Position numbers and translations under genes: made by a program. A stretch of DNA of 64,000 nucleotides from Eremophila alpestris peregrina (lineage: Eukaryota > Chordata > Aves > Passeriformes > Alaudidae): the NCBI GenBank assembly GCA_009792885.1, contig WMCF01000035.1, forward strand, positions 953,649 to 1,017,648, given 5' to 3'. The notes beneath the pieces were generated by a model. The model worked only from the letters and a program-made list of their open reading frames with translations, was not told the origin of the DNA and did not search any database. This document shows positions 12,471 through 26,810 of the stretch, in pieces (the stretch's first letter is position 1; each line of letters opens with the position of its first letter).

Positions 12471-15400
12471 GATATTTCCCTGATTTCCCAGCAAAAGAGA
12501 CAGTGTTCCAGAATCTCACGTGTCTCCTGACAATTTATTCTGTATAGTTACTGTGTTGAAAGGAGATCAAAGACCTTTCCCCAAATCTGATTGCAATAAC
12601 TCCCATTTTTGCCGGATTATCTTCCAGTGTGTTTCATTGAAGGTGTTTTGAAATGTGCTTGTGATGTTATATGTGGCAGTGTCAAACAACAGCCAAAGTT
12701 CTAAACAGAATGCTCAGGACATGTCAAGATCTGTATGTAATTCTACAGCCAGTGCTGAGACAAAACACTCATCTGGGCCTCAAGTGACAGGAGTTGTCCA
12801 GATACCTCAGTCATCTCTTTTTCCTGTGCCAGACCGTTGCATATCTGGACTTGATGGTGCAGGTCCCACAGTGGGTGAAGAATGAATATAACACTAAGCA
12901 GTGGCCATGTCTGGAGGTGAAAGGGAGGATCAGTTCTTCCCAGAAGCAGTAATTGCAGTTCTCAGTATGCCCCAGTGGCAGCAGAGCAAGGACTTCATCT
13001 CTCAAGAACACTTCCCTAAATCTCCATCTTGGTGTTGCTCATTCATTTTTCAGGATAAAATGAAAATTTTCAATGCAGTAAAAAAGCCTTCTCTGCCATT
13101 TTCCATATGCTACTTTTGCTTAGAAAGCTGATTACTTTAATGGCTTGGATATGTTCTTTCAGCGTGGCTGAAATTTTGCAGTGGCTTTAACATTTGCCTG
13201 TAGCTTTGTGTTTGCTCTAAACAGTGTTAAAAATAATTTGTAGAGAAGGCAAATTACGGTTCATGAATTCTCTGATAATTATCTATTCAACTTTCTGTAA
13301 GCTGGACTGTCCTGTATTAAGGCCTTGGGTGCAGAGGCATGTGATGAGAGGGATGTAGCTTTCAGGCAGCACTGAGACTCATTTAGGTTGCAGTAATAAT
13401 ATGAAATTAGAACTTCAGCCTAGCCTGTCACAAACAGAAACACATTGATAAAGTTGTGTAATAGGAAAAGGGAATAAATTGTAAACGATATTTTTTAAAG
13501 AAATAAGACAGGTTGTAACTGATATGTAGGGCTTGCTGTTAGTTTCCTTGTAATTTCTAAATGGGAACAATGTGGATTTTATAAAATATGACACACCAGT
13601 CTTTTTCTATGTCTCTCTATGAATGATGACAAAGTCAGTTCTTAGCATTTTGAAGACAGTTAAATATTTAATATCAATGAAGATTCAATACAGCCTCAGA
13701 ACTTTCAGTTCCTTCATTTTGGAGGATATTGTTTCTTGAAGGTAATCTGGGCTGACTTTGTGGTTTGTAAAGTCTTCACTGACAAATAAATGTCTTTTGC
13801 TCTGTCTTAATTGATTTTTATTGATGTGGCATTTATTTCTTTGTCCTAGAGACACTAAAATAATTGTATTTTAGAGATTCTGGTTTCATTTGTTCTTTTT
13901 GGAGATAGAACAGATCTAGTATGGGGACAGAGTTGTAATTCAGTTATGAAATGTACTTTGTGTTAATGGAGCTCAGCATGGTCTTTACAGCAGTGTAATG
14001 TTACTGCCTTTGTCAGTGTGTCCAGAGTATCAACCTGTATTTTATTGTAGATGTAGAGCCTATTGAAGTTCATCCTGATGGTTTTCTGTAAGGCTGCCTT
14101 CTCCGAGAAGGCGATGAAGAGTTTGTTTTCAAGCACAAATTGAGTAGCTGGCAGTGCTATTCATACATGGCAAGCAGGGAGTCTTTCTTTAGAAGAAATC
14201 ATCATTATTTAGAAAAAATATATCAATCTGAGAGTTGCATGAACAACCACACTATTGTACCTTCTCTGAATTAGATATCTGTGTATGTGTAGGTACATAA
14301 AATTCTCAAAGCAGAGCTCCTCATGGGGCAGGGGAAGCACTTGGGGATTTTCAGTACTAAAGATGGCAGGATCTGTTGTAGAACTGGTACTAGTTGGTCT
14401 GAACAATAAATTTTGAAGTGCAAAATTTTAAATATTTTAGATATTTTAAGTAGCAAATAATTGTGGGTAACTATGAAAAGAAAACGAACCCTTATGTTTA
14501 GATTTACATGCATGTTACTTTAGTTGGTGTTATTCAGTAAGTTTTATGCAAGTAAAACTTTAACACATGATTGTGGAAACTGGTTTGTGTTTATAATCAA
14601 AATGAATTAAACTGCAAATCAGTGTTTATTTCTGGTTGAAGAAAATAGATATGTAAATGTTAGATGATCATTTTAGAACCGGAACAATGCATAATGAACT
14701 GGGGAAACTAAAGAAGTGGCTTAAATACTCAATGGTAATGGAGTATGTTAAGAGTTCAGTCTGTAAGGAAAATACCTGTAGTTCTGCACAAATTGAATTA
14801 ATATTTTATCCCTTGATAAAGTTACTAAAGGTCAACAAAATGTATTTCTACTGGTGCAATGAGTCTAGAATTCAGAGTACCAATTAAAAAAAAAACAACC
14901 AAAAACCAAGTACAGAGTATGTACAGCTTTTAAAAAGGCACTTGTAGTCAGATATTAAAAAAATTATGACTGAAACCCATTTTTCTATATCTATTTACAG
15001 CAAGTGTTCAGCTGACTTACATTTTTAGCTCCCTAGTTTGTAGTTAAGGAAAATCTTTTGTCAAGGCCACTTCTATATGCTTAAGTCCAGAGTGATAGGG
15101 CTGACCGTGTTAAATGATCATAGTTTTTCACAGTCTGGTGATTAACAGGCTTTGAACTTTCCTGGCTTTCTTAATCTCTTTTAATCATTTAAACCTATTA
15201 TTGTTTTGACTTCAATTTCAAAAGCCCTTTAAATCTGTCTTACAATATTAATAGCTGATTAAAGTCCTGATTTCCAACAATATTATCAGTGGGGCGTCTT
15301 ACCTTATTACACTGAATAATTCAGAAACAACTAGGAAAATATTGACCAAGGGGGACAGAAAAGAAGATCAGAAAAACTGTACCTACTAATTTTTATATTT

Positions 15401-18400
15401 AAAGTAGTGATTATATTCATGCATTAAATGGGGGAAACAAAATGCTTTAATTTATGACATGAATAACTGTATTTCTTTTAGATTTCAGTTGTGTTATTTT
15501 AAGGTAGTTCTGTGGTGACATTTAAATCCGTAATTCATCTTTCATATTAAGTAATGTGTTAAAAAAACCCCTGCTAATATTTTTTTAATCCCTTTCACTC
15601 AGAAATTCCAACTTTTTTTTCCTGAAAAAGAGAGATTTGATTCGGGAGTGATTCAGCCAAGTAAGACTCCAGTCATAATAGTGGACAGGAACTGAGTAAA
15701 AAGGAAAACACTAGAAATTTGCTCCATGTGTTCTCCAAGAAGGTCTTCCATTCTCTCAGCTCTGGCATGTCTATTCCCATAGCAAGGTTTAAAGTCTGGA
15801 ATTCACATGTGTTAGTATTTTGAAGTCTTGCTGTCTGCTAGAATGCTCTGTTGTCATGGCACAGCCGCGCCAGTCTGCTGTCATCTGTGCATTTCAGCAG
15901 TAGCTTCTGTACTTAACACCAGATCACTCAGGGATGTGTGGCATAGTGTTGGGTCTAGCACTGATCCATGCTGAAGTCAATCTGATTTATGCATTCTCTC
16001 ACAGTTCTAATATTTTCCCAAAGGAATGTCTAAAGGTGTTTTAAGCCTTTTCCTCTTTTGTTGGTATAAGTGGACTCTTGCAAAACTTAAGATTTTTTTT
16101 TTGGAGGAGGCTTTCTTTGGGGTTATTTTGCTATTGTACAGTCCATCTTTAATCTTTCTGTGTTTCAGGGATGGCAGTCCAGACTTATTTGTCAACAAAG
16201 CAGTATCTAGTCAGTAAGGAATTTTTCTGAAATGTCTAACCTGTTACAAGATCATCCTTAAGTAATAGTAAATAATGATGAGCTGTCACTGAAACCAGAA
16301 ATTAGTGTAGAAGAGGTCTCTGTTTTGCTGTCAACTTGAGGCCAAGAAGGAATGTGAAAAGACAGGGAGGACCAGCTGCCCTGATATAGAGTAGGAGATG
16401 TTAAAGAGGGGGAGAAACTTTGAGGGAATGGAGAGTGTGGTGCATTTCAGATGGTGAAGCCAGGAGACTAAGCAACAATGGAATCTACAGGGCAAAAAAA
16501 GTAAACGTCTTAAACTGGTGGAGTAAAAACAGCACAAGTCAGGCAAGACAGTGAGACACTCAGAATATGAATCAAAGGCCTGTCATGTTTGGGTTTGTCT
16601 TTTTTTAATGGAGGGAAAAAACATATCCTAAATATTTGGACTAAGGTCCTTGTATCTGCCAATGACAGAAATCTTTAATTTGGTTTAGCTGGTTTATTAT
16701 GGTCCATGATGAATTGTGCTGCTGAATTTGCATACCAGGTGTGGTCTGGGTTGTGGATTTTTTGTTTTCATCTGGATTTAGAAAATTCACAGCTGTAGGA
16801 TCTGGTTTAGTAAGCTCAAAGTCTTGGTACTCACACTGTATTTGTGTGCATGGGAAAGAGTATTGGGCTAATGGGAAGAGTAAGACCTAGATTTAACTGA
16901 AATTTCTAAGCAGCTGCAGCCTTGTCAAAAATGCAGAAATACTTCAAGTGCTATTTTACAACTGTGGGAAAAGCAGTTTCCTTACTGCTTTTTGCTCTCT
17001 GTAAAGATCAAGTCAGAAGAACTGGAGTTAGCACTTCCAGCAGCATTACTTACTCTGTCTGATACATTGCAGATGGAACTTGAGAAACAGGCAGACCTTC
17101 TGTGCCCATCCCCCATAAATGCGAGGCGTTGGAAGTATTTTGTGAGCTGGGCTTGCTGTGTGCATTGGCCTGTAAATGCTCATGAGGAGGATGCACTGCT
17201 GTAGCAGGTTCACACATGGCTGTGTTCCTGACCTGTGATCTCGTGGGATGTGAGAACTGCATAGAAATCAGTCAATACACTCTGAAAAAGGACATGTGAA
17301 CACAGTGTCCCAAAGATGCCCCATTCTAGTTTTGACAAGATTAATAATTAAGAAAAAAATAAAAGAAAAAAAGGACTGTGTTACCTTTTTTTAAGACTAG
17401 TGAAGGTAGCCTTAACATCACTTGGAAGTTGAAGTAATACAGTTGCTGAATCATTCTTAGGCAACCTTTTTTAGATTAAACTGAAATACAGTAAGACTAT
17501 AGGAAAATCCTTAAGGTTCCTTAATGACTTCTTTGAAAATTTATGAAGAAATGCTTCTGCAGAGCTCTGTCTTGAAAGGTTTCTTCTTTTATTGATGAAG
17601 CATAACCTAGTATAAATAAGATCTACTCGTCTTGCCCAGTTAATGCAACCAATGGGTGTTAGGTGTCTGATGGAGAAATCACACTCTGTTCCCTTTTTTT
17701 TGATGACTTTTCTGCAAAGTTGAAAGAACACGTTGGAAGTCTGCCCTTTCATGTATTGAATTTTTAATCAATCTGGGGAATACTTAAAGCAGTAAGTGCA
17801 GCAAAGCATGTCAAATACAATAAGCTTATGGAATAGCAAAGCCCAAGTGCATTTAAAGGTGAGCAGGGTTAGTCAGAGTCATGTACTGAAGAAAGAGGTT
17901 TGTGTTTATTTGTACATCAACTAAAGCAGAGGAATGTCTGTGCAGATACATATTTAGTATATATTTTATATATTATATTTACAATTCCAGCTGGGTATCA
18001 TGGAAATGGTTTAAATATAGGGGTTTTTTTGCTGACTACTCACATTGATGGTTAATGCAGAAAAATACTTCTATCTCTAGTCTCTTGTTCTTCACAAGTA
18101 TTCTTGAAAATATTTTACTGTCATACACAGGCAGTTTTTCATACATCCTTGTGGGAAGTCTGCATTTCATCTTTGCTCTTCTGGCCCAAGCAGCGCGTGT
18201 GTGCTGATTTTCATCTTGATATCTCTGCAATTATTATGTATTGTTTCTATAGAAGGTTTTGCTTAGATTGGTGGATTCAAATCAGAAATTTTGGAAGGTG
18301 ACTTAATTTTCAAGCTATGAAAGATCTATTGCCATTTTTTAAACCAGTTTGCTCATCATACAGTTTCATTTTGGGCTTTTGGACAGGTGAATTTTGCTAT

Positions 18401-19439
18401 CTTTTCAGAAAATCTTTGATAGAGTATATCTGAACTTGATATATGTTTGGAGTTTGTCAGCAGTGCATATTTAGTGCAGGCTGTTTTCTTTTTAATTTGG
18501 TTAAGGCTTTTTGAAATTGGATGCTGCCTTATGGCTGTTTATTACATTAAAAATATTACTGTAAAAATGCTCCCAGTACATGAATTTGCATTCTGTCTTG
18601 TATTAGGAATTGGGAAATAAAAAATCTTGGAGTTGTAGGATTGCTATTTTAGAAGGATCTTTAAAATGCATTGCAGAAGCTGAACATGGAAGTTCTGGTA
18701 TGCTTAAAAAATGAAAAACATAAAAATGATACATTTCTGCAGAAATTAGAATTGAGATTATAAACTTGCAGGGTGAATGCTAGGCAAGTCATGTACATGA
18801 AGAAGCAAAGAATATACCACCTTTTCTTAGCACTGTAACCAAATAGAATGTATTAGTCAGAGTTGTACTTCTGGCTGTTGGAATAGATCTCTTCCAAGTG
18901 GCCTTGGCATTTTTTTCATTGAGTATATTTAGACGTACTTGGAGCAAATTTCCTCAATGCCATCTGACTCCCCAATACCATGTCCTCAGAATGCCTGCAA
19001 TAGTGTTTTACTCTGGGTCTGTTACTTTATTTCCGGGCTTGTGGAGAGGAAAGATATTTGAGATGTCTATAGTTGTGAATTTATAATGAGTTGTGCCTTT
19101 GTTTCTTGATGAAACAGGCGTATGAGATTGCTCATTGGTCTTGGTAAGTTCAATGTGTAAACATGTCTTTTTGTAAGCTCAGAAAGAATACTGTCTAAAA
19201 GAATTACCTTGACACTGGAAAAGGTAATGTATAGCACTGTGAAATTTGCAATTTAAATTACAATTTACAATTTAATTTAATTAAATGTCATTAGAGATGG
19301 ATGATAGAATTATTTCTGTTAGCACCTATCTATAGCTAGACACTTAAGCTTTGGTTAGAGTAGGGTACGTTGGAGTGACCATGGTACAATGACATCTAGA
19401 GGTTAAACCAAGCTGCTATGGCTGTAGAAACTTCCTGAG

Positions 19440-19660
19440 AAAGTGAGTTTGGGGGAGCAGCTGCTCTCAGCCCAGGGAGCAGTGACGTGTGGGGCTGTCA
19501 GAAGGCAGCAGCTGTGATGCTCAGGGGCCAGGTGTGTGTATCAGTACCAGCAGCTGTGCACTGTGGTAACTGCTGCAGTCCAGCCCTCTGCTCCCCAGCT
19601 TCATGGACAGCTGCCATTCTGAGGGGGATGTCTGGGTGTCTGTCTTCCAATAGATAAAAT
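19440..19660. other. GC-richer segment, unassigned
   Basis: The segment has repeated 'cagcagctgt' and 'agcagctg' E-box-like words (CAGCTG) in an otherwise AT-rich intron. I recognise no gene or repeat. It could be a regulatory element or old repeat DNA. Confidence 0.3.
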
Positions 19661-22600
19661 GTCTCTGAAGGACAAATCACAGGCCTTCAATGTGTCATTT
19701 TTGAAAGGTACCACAGCATCTTTGGACACTTACCTACACACAGGCTGTAGACCCTTTTGCGTGTTTTCACTCCTAAGCTGCTTGTTTTTTAAATAGGACC
19801 TCAAGCAGTGCTGGAGAGGCTATTAACAAGTTGAAACTATCACAGTTTGCTACTGGATAGTTGAAAAGAATAATAAATATTTTGTGTTCTAGGATGTGTA
19901 GAACTGCGAATTACAGAGTAGAAAAAAATGAAGTTGTGATCACTCCTTTGCTTACTTCCATAGCATGTGTGCTTCTCTTCTACTCACTAATTTAATATCA
20001 GGCAATTAAATCTATGATACATACACAATTTGTTGTTCTGGTTGCTTAGAGGGTTTAGATGTCCTTATTTGAAATTTTTTGGCTGCTTATCTTTAGCTTC
20101 AGTTTTGCACTTAGTATTGTTAGCTCCTAAATGTTTTTAGAGAAATTCTGACAAATCTAACCTTCATCATTTAGGAAGACCCAATTGGTGCTTACCAATC
20201 CTGCCTATGAAGCAGATGTTGGGAAAATACTATGTAAGCTGCTAAATGTGCTAGTTGCACATTTGAATTTATTAAATAGTTCAGCAGCTGTGTATGAAAT
20301 ATAATATACATCTTAATGCATAAAGTACTCATAAAAGTTTGAACTCTACAAACGTGTCCCTTTGTGGGAAGTTTTCTTTGACAACTTGCTATCAAAGCAA
20401 TGTCTTCAGGGATCAAGGAAGAATATTTTTTAAAAGCTGTTGTCATAGTAAAAGAAGGTGGTGGTGAGAAAGATTCTGTAAGCTGAGGTTCACCAAAGGA
20501 ACCATTCTGCAAACCTTAGGGGTAGCAACTGCATCCCTCCCAGTCCCTCCATGGTATGTCAGTAACATAGCCCAAAATCACATATCAGCATTCCCCATAT
20601 GTTACATGATTTCTGTAGTAGCTGACTTACTAGGCTGAGTAGGTAGTGACAGGTTTTATTTGTTTGGGTTTTTTTCCCTCTAAATAACTGTAGGGCCAAA
20701 ATTGTGGTTAAAAAAAAAGTGTAGCTACAAGATTGTGGAAGCTTTGAAAAGCTCAAAGATAGATTTTATTTCTCAGCAGAGAAAATTGTATTCAGCTCAA
20801 GCTGAAGTAGTCTGATTACTGGTAAAGGAAAAGCATGCAGCTTCATTTTTAGTGAAGAATGGATGTGACTTTCTGTGGGTGTATTTGTTAATGGGCAAAA
20901 TGATCTCCATTTGCAGAATGGATTGCATATTAGTGTATCTATGACAGAGAAATCCTTTGGGCAAAATCCTGATTTCATTTTAAGTCAGATTGCAAGTTTC
21001 ATAAGGAGAGATAGTGTCCTTTCACTTCTGAAAGATGTTCCTTTTAGAATTTCCTGGTAACTCCTTGCGTTTCCTCTGATACATGAGTATTTGCTATCAG
21101 TGAAATGCTTATTGAGACATGACAAATGGAGATATTGGGGAGGTGTAGCAGCATTATGAAGAAACTGGTATTGGGCTAGACCTTTTTTCATAAAGAAAAA
21201 GAACCTGGTACTGTTGATCAGGGAAAACTTTAAGTTGGAAGTAAATATAAGATCGTAACAGTAAAAATTGGTGTCTGAAAGATGGACAGGATGGTAAGGT
21301 ATGAAGAAGATTGGGCAATTAAAACAAGTGACCTGAATCTGTATAGGAAACCTTGCTCACCCTGACTCTAACATGAGGCCTTCCCTTGGAAGGAGAACAG
21401 GGATGAACCTGCACTGTATCCTGTGCTCTGTCTACCCCAAGATTTAGCAGCAAAGTGCATAAATGGATTCAAGTCAGCATGATACTGTAGAATTAACCTG
21501 GGGCAGTCTCTGTGTTTGTAAACAATAAAAATCAGTCAGTGTTTTGTATGTCTGAATGCAGTGAGCACTAGTGAGCTTGAGAATGTGTCTAGCATTGGTG
21601 CTTGCATTTTAAATGGATGCTGAAAATACAAGTTTCAAAGAGTATAATCAGAAAATGCTGTAAGGAATAGAACAAGGATATTTTGCCTATTTGTTATAAG
21701 CAAAAATCATTTTGCAAGATGTCTTGAGTGTAGTTTCAGTGACCAGAATCTTTCCTCAGGAGGAATAACTCGTAGTTCTGCAGTTGTCTAGAGCAAGGAA
21801 CAAAAAGAGGGCAAAGGGACAGTGGGAACCTTCTGCAGTGTGAGCAGAAAGCTGTTTGCAGAGTTGTCCAATGGACAATTCTAGCTGCTTGCATTATGAA
21901 TGACTGTCTTACAAACGAATCAACCAAAAAACCCACCAAATCCAAGAGAAAAAAACCAATTCCCACAGAATACTGCAGCAATTTATTTTGAGATGTCAGA
22001 AGTTTTTGCTCTGAGGCAGAACAAAAGTGAGGCGGCTCCTTAAAGGTTTTCCACAGTGAGTGACAGTGCAGGCTGCAGCACGGCTGGCACTAGGCTGTCC
22101 TGGCAGGGACTGCATTCTTTTTTCCCTCTGATCAGGCAGTGTTGGCAACCAATTCTGTTCAATCAATCATTAACTTAAGGTAGCAAAGACAGTTTCTTTC
22201 TCTCAAGCACTCACTTTTGTCAGAAGTTGCTTGTATGGATTGCAGAAGTTTTCCAAAATAGCCTGTTGTTAAAGTATATTTTTTTTTCTACAGAATTATT
22301 TTGGTATTTATATTAATAGTTTTATTTGGTAGAGTGAGAAACACTACAGCCACATTCAGTGTTCCTATTGTCTGTAATCCTCCCTTTCATGTTTGGTCAG
22401 ATTGAAATTTTAAGATTGATGTATGGCTCATGGTACGAAGTGCAGTGATTTTTGGTAGATAGTCAGCCATAGTATCCAGTAGACTTTGAAGCCATGATAT
22501 AAAGCAATATTTTCTTTAAATATTATGATGTTAAGTGTACTTTAATAAATACATAATAAGTTTTTAGAAAGTTTTGTGACTGTCTTTGCAATACCTGAGG

Positions 22601-22678
22601 TATCTGAATTGACAAATGCACAGTTTAATAATTTGAGGTTATAAAACTACATTTTATGGCCATATTCTCATGTGAATA

Positions 22679-22719
22679 ACTACTTTGTCTTTTTTTCTTT
22701 CTTTTTTTTTTCCCCTAAG
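22679..22719 (+). promoter_or_regulatory. ADK: 3' splice region of ADK exon 3
   Basis: Ends of intron 2: a branch-like ATAAC with its A near 22679 (about 41 nt upstream), followed by an almost unbroken pyrimidine tract (22683-22716) and TAAG. The tract is long and the terminal trinucleotide is AAG rather than CAG or TAG. The long tract probably makes up for that weaker AG context. Confidence 0.8.
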
Positions 22720-22773
22720 GTATGGGCTGAAGCCAAATGACCAAATTTTGGCAGAGGACAAGCACAAAGAACT
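22720..22773 (+). CDS. ADK: Adenosine kinase, exon 3
   Basis: This 54-nt exon completes the Lys codon begun in exon 2, reads YGLKPNDQ, then ILAEDKHKE, and ends two bases into a Leu codon. It matches ADK residues of about 31-48 (short-isoform numbering), lying between the core strand with the ribose-binding Asp and the helix leading to the GGS motif. The Leu in 'QILAE' corresponds to Leu40, reported near the nucleoside pocket. The exon is bounded by phase-2 introns on both sides, so skipping would delete 18 residues in frame. The donor is CT/GTAAGC. It is isolated, with 18.2 kb of intron before and 35.3 kb after, so recognition must rely on the strong splice sites. Gly after Tyr replaces mammalian Ser. 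Confidence 0.96.
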
Positions 22774-25700
22774 GTAAGCTTTTATGTGGTGATACATGTG
22801 CATGTTACCTATATGCTTTTTATTGTATATACATGTCTTATTGTTAAATACCTGAAGCAAAAATGCTAGCTTTTGCCCTTTAGTACTGTCTGCTGTAAAT
22901 TGCAATGTTTGTCTGAAGACTAATTGTTGCAAAAAGAGATTTAAAAATCTGTTTTCATTAATTCCTTTTAAAATTTCTTTTTATTTTATTCTTATTAACT
23001 GCAGTTGGTACTAATGCAATTTAAATGCTCCATTTAAATGTTCATCCTAAATGTCTATGTTAATTTCTAAATTAGATACAGATTTGTAGGATTACTTTAA
23101 CTTTTCTTATTTTCAGGGTAGAGATAGTGAGGAATTTTGTCCATTTTGTGTTCAACTGCATGCTTAGATATATAAGGAACACCCATTTTTTTCCTTACTG
23201 TTTTAAACTTTAGGCTCTTGCACATAACTGTCTGTGTCCATTATTACATTAGTGTTATTTTGCATTATTTTGTGATATACCCAACAGATTTATGCAGTTT
23301 ATCCTTGTGTAAGATGATGTACCTGTTTCAGATGAGTTCACATCTATAGCTGTCAAGTTTTCCCATGTTAAAAGTTTGGATATTTTTAGTAAGGTCACAG
23401 ATTTCAAGCAATAAAAATATATTCTGGTAACAAGGATTTAATTCCTCTGGAAAAAGATTTTTTTTCCAAAAGCCTCAGTGACTGACTTACTAACCAAATG
23501 TTCTTTACAAGGATGGAAAAAGACATTTAACTTAGGTTAGTACATCATGGTAATGTACCTGTGACATTAAAACTGCTTAAGGTCCAGGCAAAAGACTGGC
23601 AACTGCAGTTGCTTTTGCTGAGTAGATAAGATTGGTTTGATGCAGAGCACACTCTCTAATGATACAACACTTATGGACAGCATAGCTGTGATTAACCCAT
23701 TTTGGATGCTGTGAGCTCAAAGTGTTAAAAGTACTGGCATGCAGAGGGGTTAAACACAAGGTAAATAATATGCAAGTCTGGATTTTGGACAGTACAAGTT
23801 GTAATGTGTACACAAGCTTGCTTTATTTGTTCAATAGACACTGATTAAACTGAACCTTTTGATGTGAGATACTTTGTGAGATACTTCATTTGAAGTATTA
23901 AAACAATCTTTCAGCTTTTTATTTTAGGTATATTGCATATTAGTTAATTGTGGGTTTGTTATTGATATGTTTACAGCATAGTCACTTCTTAAATGGAGGG
24001 TTAAACTAATTTTATTAAAATAGTTCTTTATTAAATTTTGATTAATACAGAAAATTCAGTAAAACTCAGACTTACGTGGATCAGCTGCAACAGAAACCCT
24101 TCTTAGGTGTTTTGTTGTACACACTGCATTAGCTCCTGAGATGATTTATATGTTGTTGGATATAATGAAAGAGGTTGAACATGCTTTTGCCACTGATCTT
24201 GTCCTCTGGAATGTCACTGGATACTTGACCAGGGAAAAACTCCAGTAGGTCAGTGTCACGTTGTTTTCAGGAGAGACCTTTGGAACTTTTCTAATGCTGT
24301 GTACTCTTCTCCTTGGACCATGTGAACACAACAGATTGTGCATTGTTGAACTTCAGGGCACTTTGAGTCTTTCAGTTCTCTCATTTAACTTACAGATGAG
24401 TTGTTAGATACTTAATTAACCTTTTCTGATGTTTAAGTAGACTTTCATATTTAAAAGAAATGCCAGTTTTAGCAAACATGCAAAACAACTTACCTCTAGG
24501 TAATTGTTGCTGATGTGGTTATAAACTTATTCTTAGGTACAGTGCCCTTATATTTAAGGTATTCTCCTGACCCTGTTGTAATGTTTTTAAGTCAAACACA
24601 AATTTAGTCTCTACATGTTGCTGTTCAGTGCCAAAATGTTCCTACCTAAAATAATTTATCCTGCAGTCTTTGAAATGTCAGCAGCTTTTATATTGTCTTG
24701 CCTAGTAGTAAAAAAACTTGTTTTGGCATTCTTCATCTAAAATCCATCATAGTGCTTTACCTGACTGTCAGATGTCCTTCAGTTGCTCAGAGATACTTCT
24801 GTATAGCTGTTGTTCATAAAAATGTATATTTTGTTCAGTTATAAATTCCTTATCTCCAAAGGTAACTGAGCCTGCTACCAGGACCTGGCTTGATCCTTTA
24901 GTCCTTGAGTCTTAGTTATCTAGAGAGATAAGTACAGTCACTCAGAGTGGCATTGGTTTACAGGCATGGCATCATGCTTAACTTCTATTTTAAGTGCTAA
25001 GGTATGAAAGATCACCTTTTTTTTTTTTCCCTGCTTTCAATTCACTTCAACTGTAGCAGCCTTCTAAATTTGTCTTTTCATTTTGTGTACACTTCTTCTA
25101 TCTACCAGGAATTTATTAGCACTGAAGCTGTTAAGTTTATGCATATATGCATTCTTTTCAGAATTTAGCTAGAAATACCTCCTCCTTCCCTGCCCCAATC
25201 AGCTTCTGAATGTGCCTCATGAAGGGTGGAGGATACTGTCCCACAGCTCAGCCTGTTTCCATGTAAAACCAGCAGATTAGTTAGAGCCACCAGCACTGCT
25301 GATCAAGCCAAGCCATGCCCATGTTGTAGGAAATCAGATGAGCAACGCACTTTTTTTTTCTTCAGTGGTGAGTGCTGTTCTGCAGTGGGAGTAACAAAGG
25401 TGGGGGAACAGTGGTCTCTTCACCTTGCAGTGGTGTTTTACAGGGGAAGTATGCATTTGTGGCTCGAGGGATGTCCTGCAGATGTTTCCCACCTTCCCTA
25501 ACCCTACTAATCCCCTCAGCTCTGAGTCCCGCAGGACTGCTGGGGAAACTCAGGCATAATAATGTTGGTGAGGCCCTGATGTTGCATATGTTTTTTCTCC
25601 TTTTGGGAACAGTAACAAAATATAAACTCTGAGACAAACAGAAATATTTCTCTTGACCCTTTGTATGGTCCTTTTACAAGATTTGTTTCTATTTTTAATT

Positions 25701-26810
25701 CTTAGAATTGGACTGAATGGCTTTAACTGAAGGTTGTATCAGCCAAGTATAGTACAAACTTGTGTATGCTGTTGCCTAGGCTGATTTTTTTTTTCACTAT
25801 GATTCCACATCAAAACTTTTTAGGATAACAAATTGAGGCTAGCTGCAGTAAGCAATGGGGTGTGATCTAAGTTGTCTTGATATTAAAGTAGGACTACTTC
25901 AATACAGAGTCCATCTTCACTGTATAGAGTAAGTATTGACAGAGGAGTTTCTTACTAATATTTTCTTTTACTAAGCCAGGGGCTGTTAGCCAAATTTTGG
26001 TAGCTTGACTAGCTTGTATGAATATAAGGGACTAAAATGGACATTGTGAGTTTTAAAAACATTGTCTGTAATTCAGTAGTACCACTGAGTCTGTAAGCAG
26101 TGCTTCAGAACACTTGTTTTAGTGCAGCTTGGACTGACTGCTGGTTGAACAGTTTTATAAACTGTTGTTTTAGCAGTTTTGGCTGTGATAGGACACTTTT
26201 GAGAGTTAGTTGAAGGAGAGACTAAGAAACATGGCATCTGCATTGTGTTTCTGATTTTGTAAGCTTTCTTTTTTCAGAGATCAAGACCATGAAGTGAGGA
26301 AGAAGATAAATATCAGCTTACTTTCTCTTCAGTCAGTTTTTGATGTGTTGGTCAGAAGGGAGAGAGCAGATGCATTGCTCTGCTGCAAGTTACCTGAGAG
26401 GGATTCATTTAGCTGAGAGGGATTTCATTCTTACCTGCATACTTGCTCTTTTTCACAGTGAAACTGAACAAGGGAGAGATGTACTCTTAAATTTGAGGAC
26501 AGCTGTTTGGGTGACTGATGGAGTTTTGATTTACCTGTAACATCTGGCAGGAGGTGGTGTGTGTGTATTTTCTGGTTTTGCTTAGGCAAAATGGATAGAT
26601 ATTTAGTGGAAGGAGTCATAATAGGGATGTTTGGGGATTACAGGGGGCCTCTGATGCTTGGGAAAAAGTGGAACAATCTACAGTAGGTATTTGGAAGTAG
26701 TCTGGGTATGTTAGAGAGCTAGAGGATGTCCAAGGGATTAGAACCATGTCACAGCAATGTTGAAGGGCAGTTTCCTTGTATTTTGGGGTGGGGGTTACCC
26801 CGTATATCTA

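Larger units (their letters stand above)
4524..22719 (+). other. ADK: ADK intron 2 (about 18.2 kb)
   Basis: The intron opens with GTAAGCC and ends with a long pyrimidine tract and TAAG. It is AT-rich, T-biased on the + strand, and free of any open frame I could tie to a protein family. Recognisable content is limited: an LTR scrap at about 9653, simple repeats at 4533-4560 and 5824-5840, small tandem duplications at 7017-7049 and 12418-12470, and modestly GC-richer unassigned segments at about 11,390-11,600 and 19,440-19,660. The remainder shows no feature I can name. Confidence 0.93.

Noticed and set aside
22262..22296. Strong acceptor-like 'tttttttttctacag' about 430 nt before exon 3
   Set aside because: No suitable donor follows and the downstream sequence is AT-rich with stops; it is probably a chance T-rich run ending in AG.
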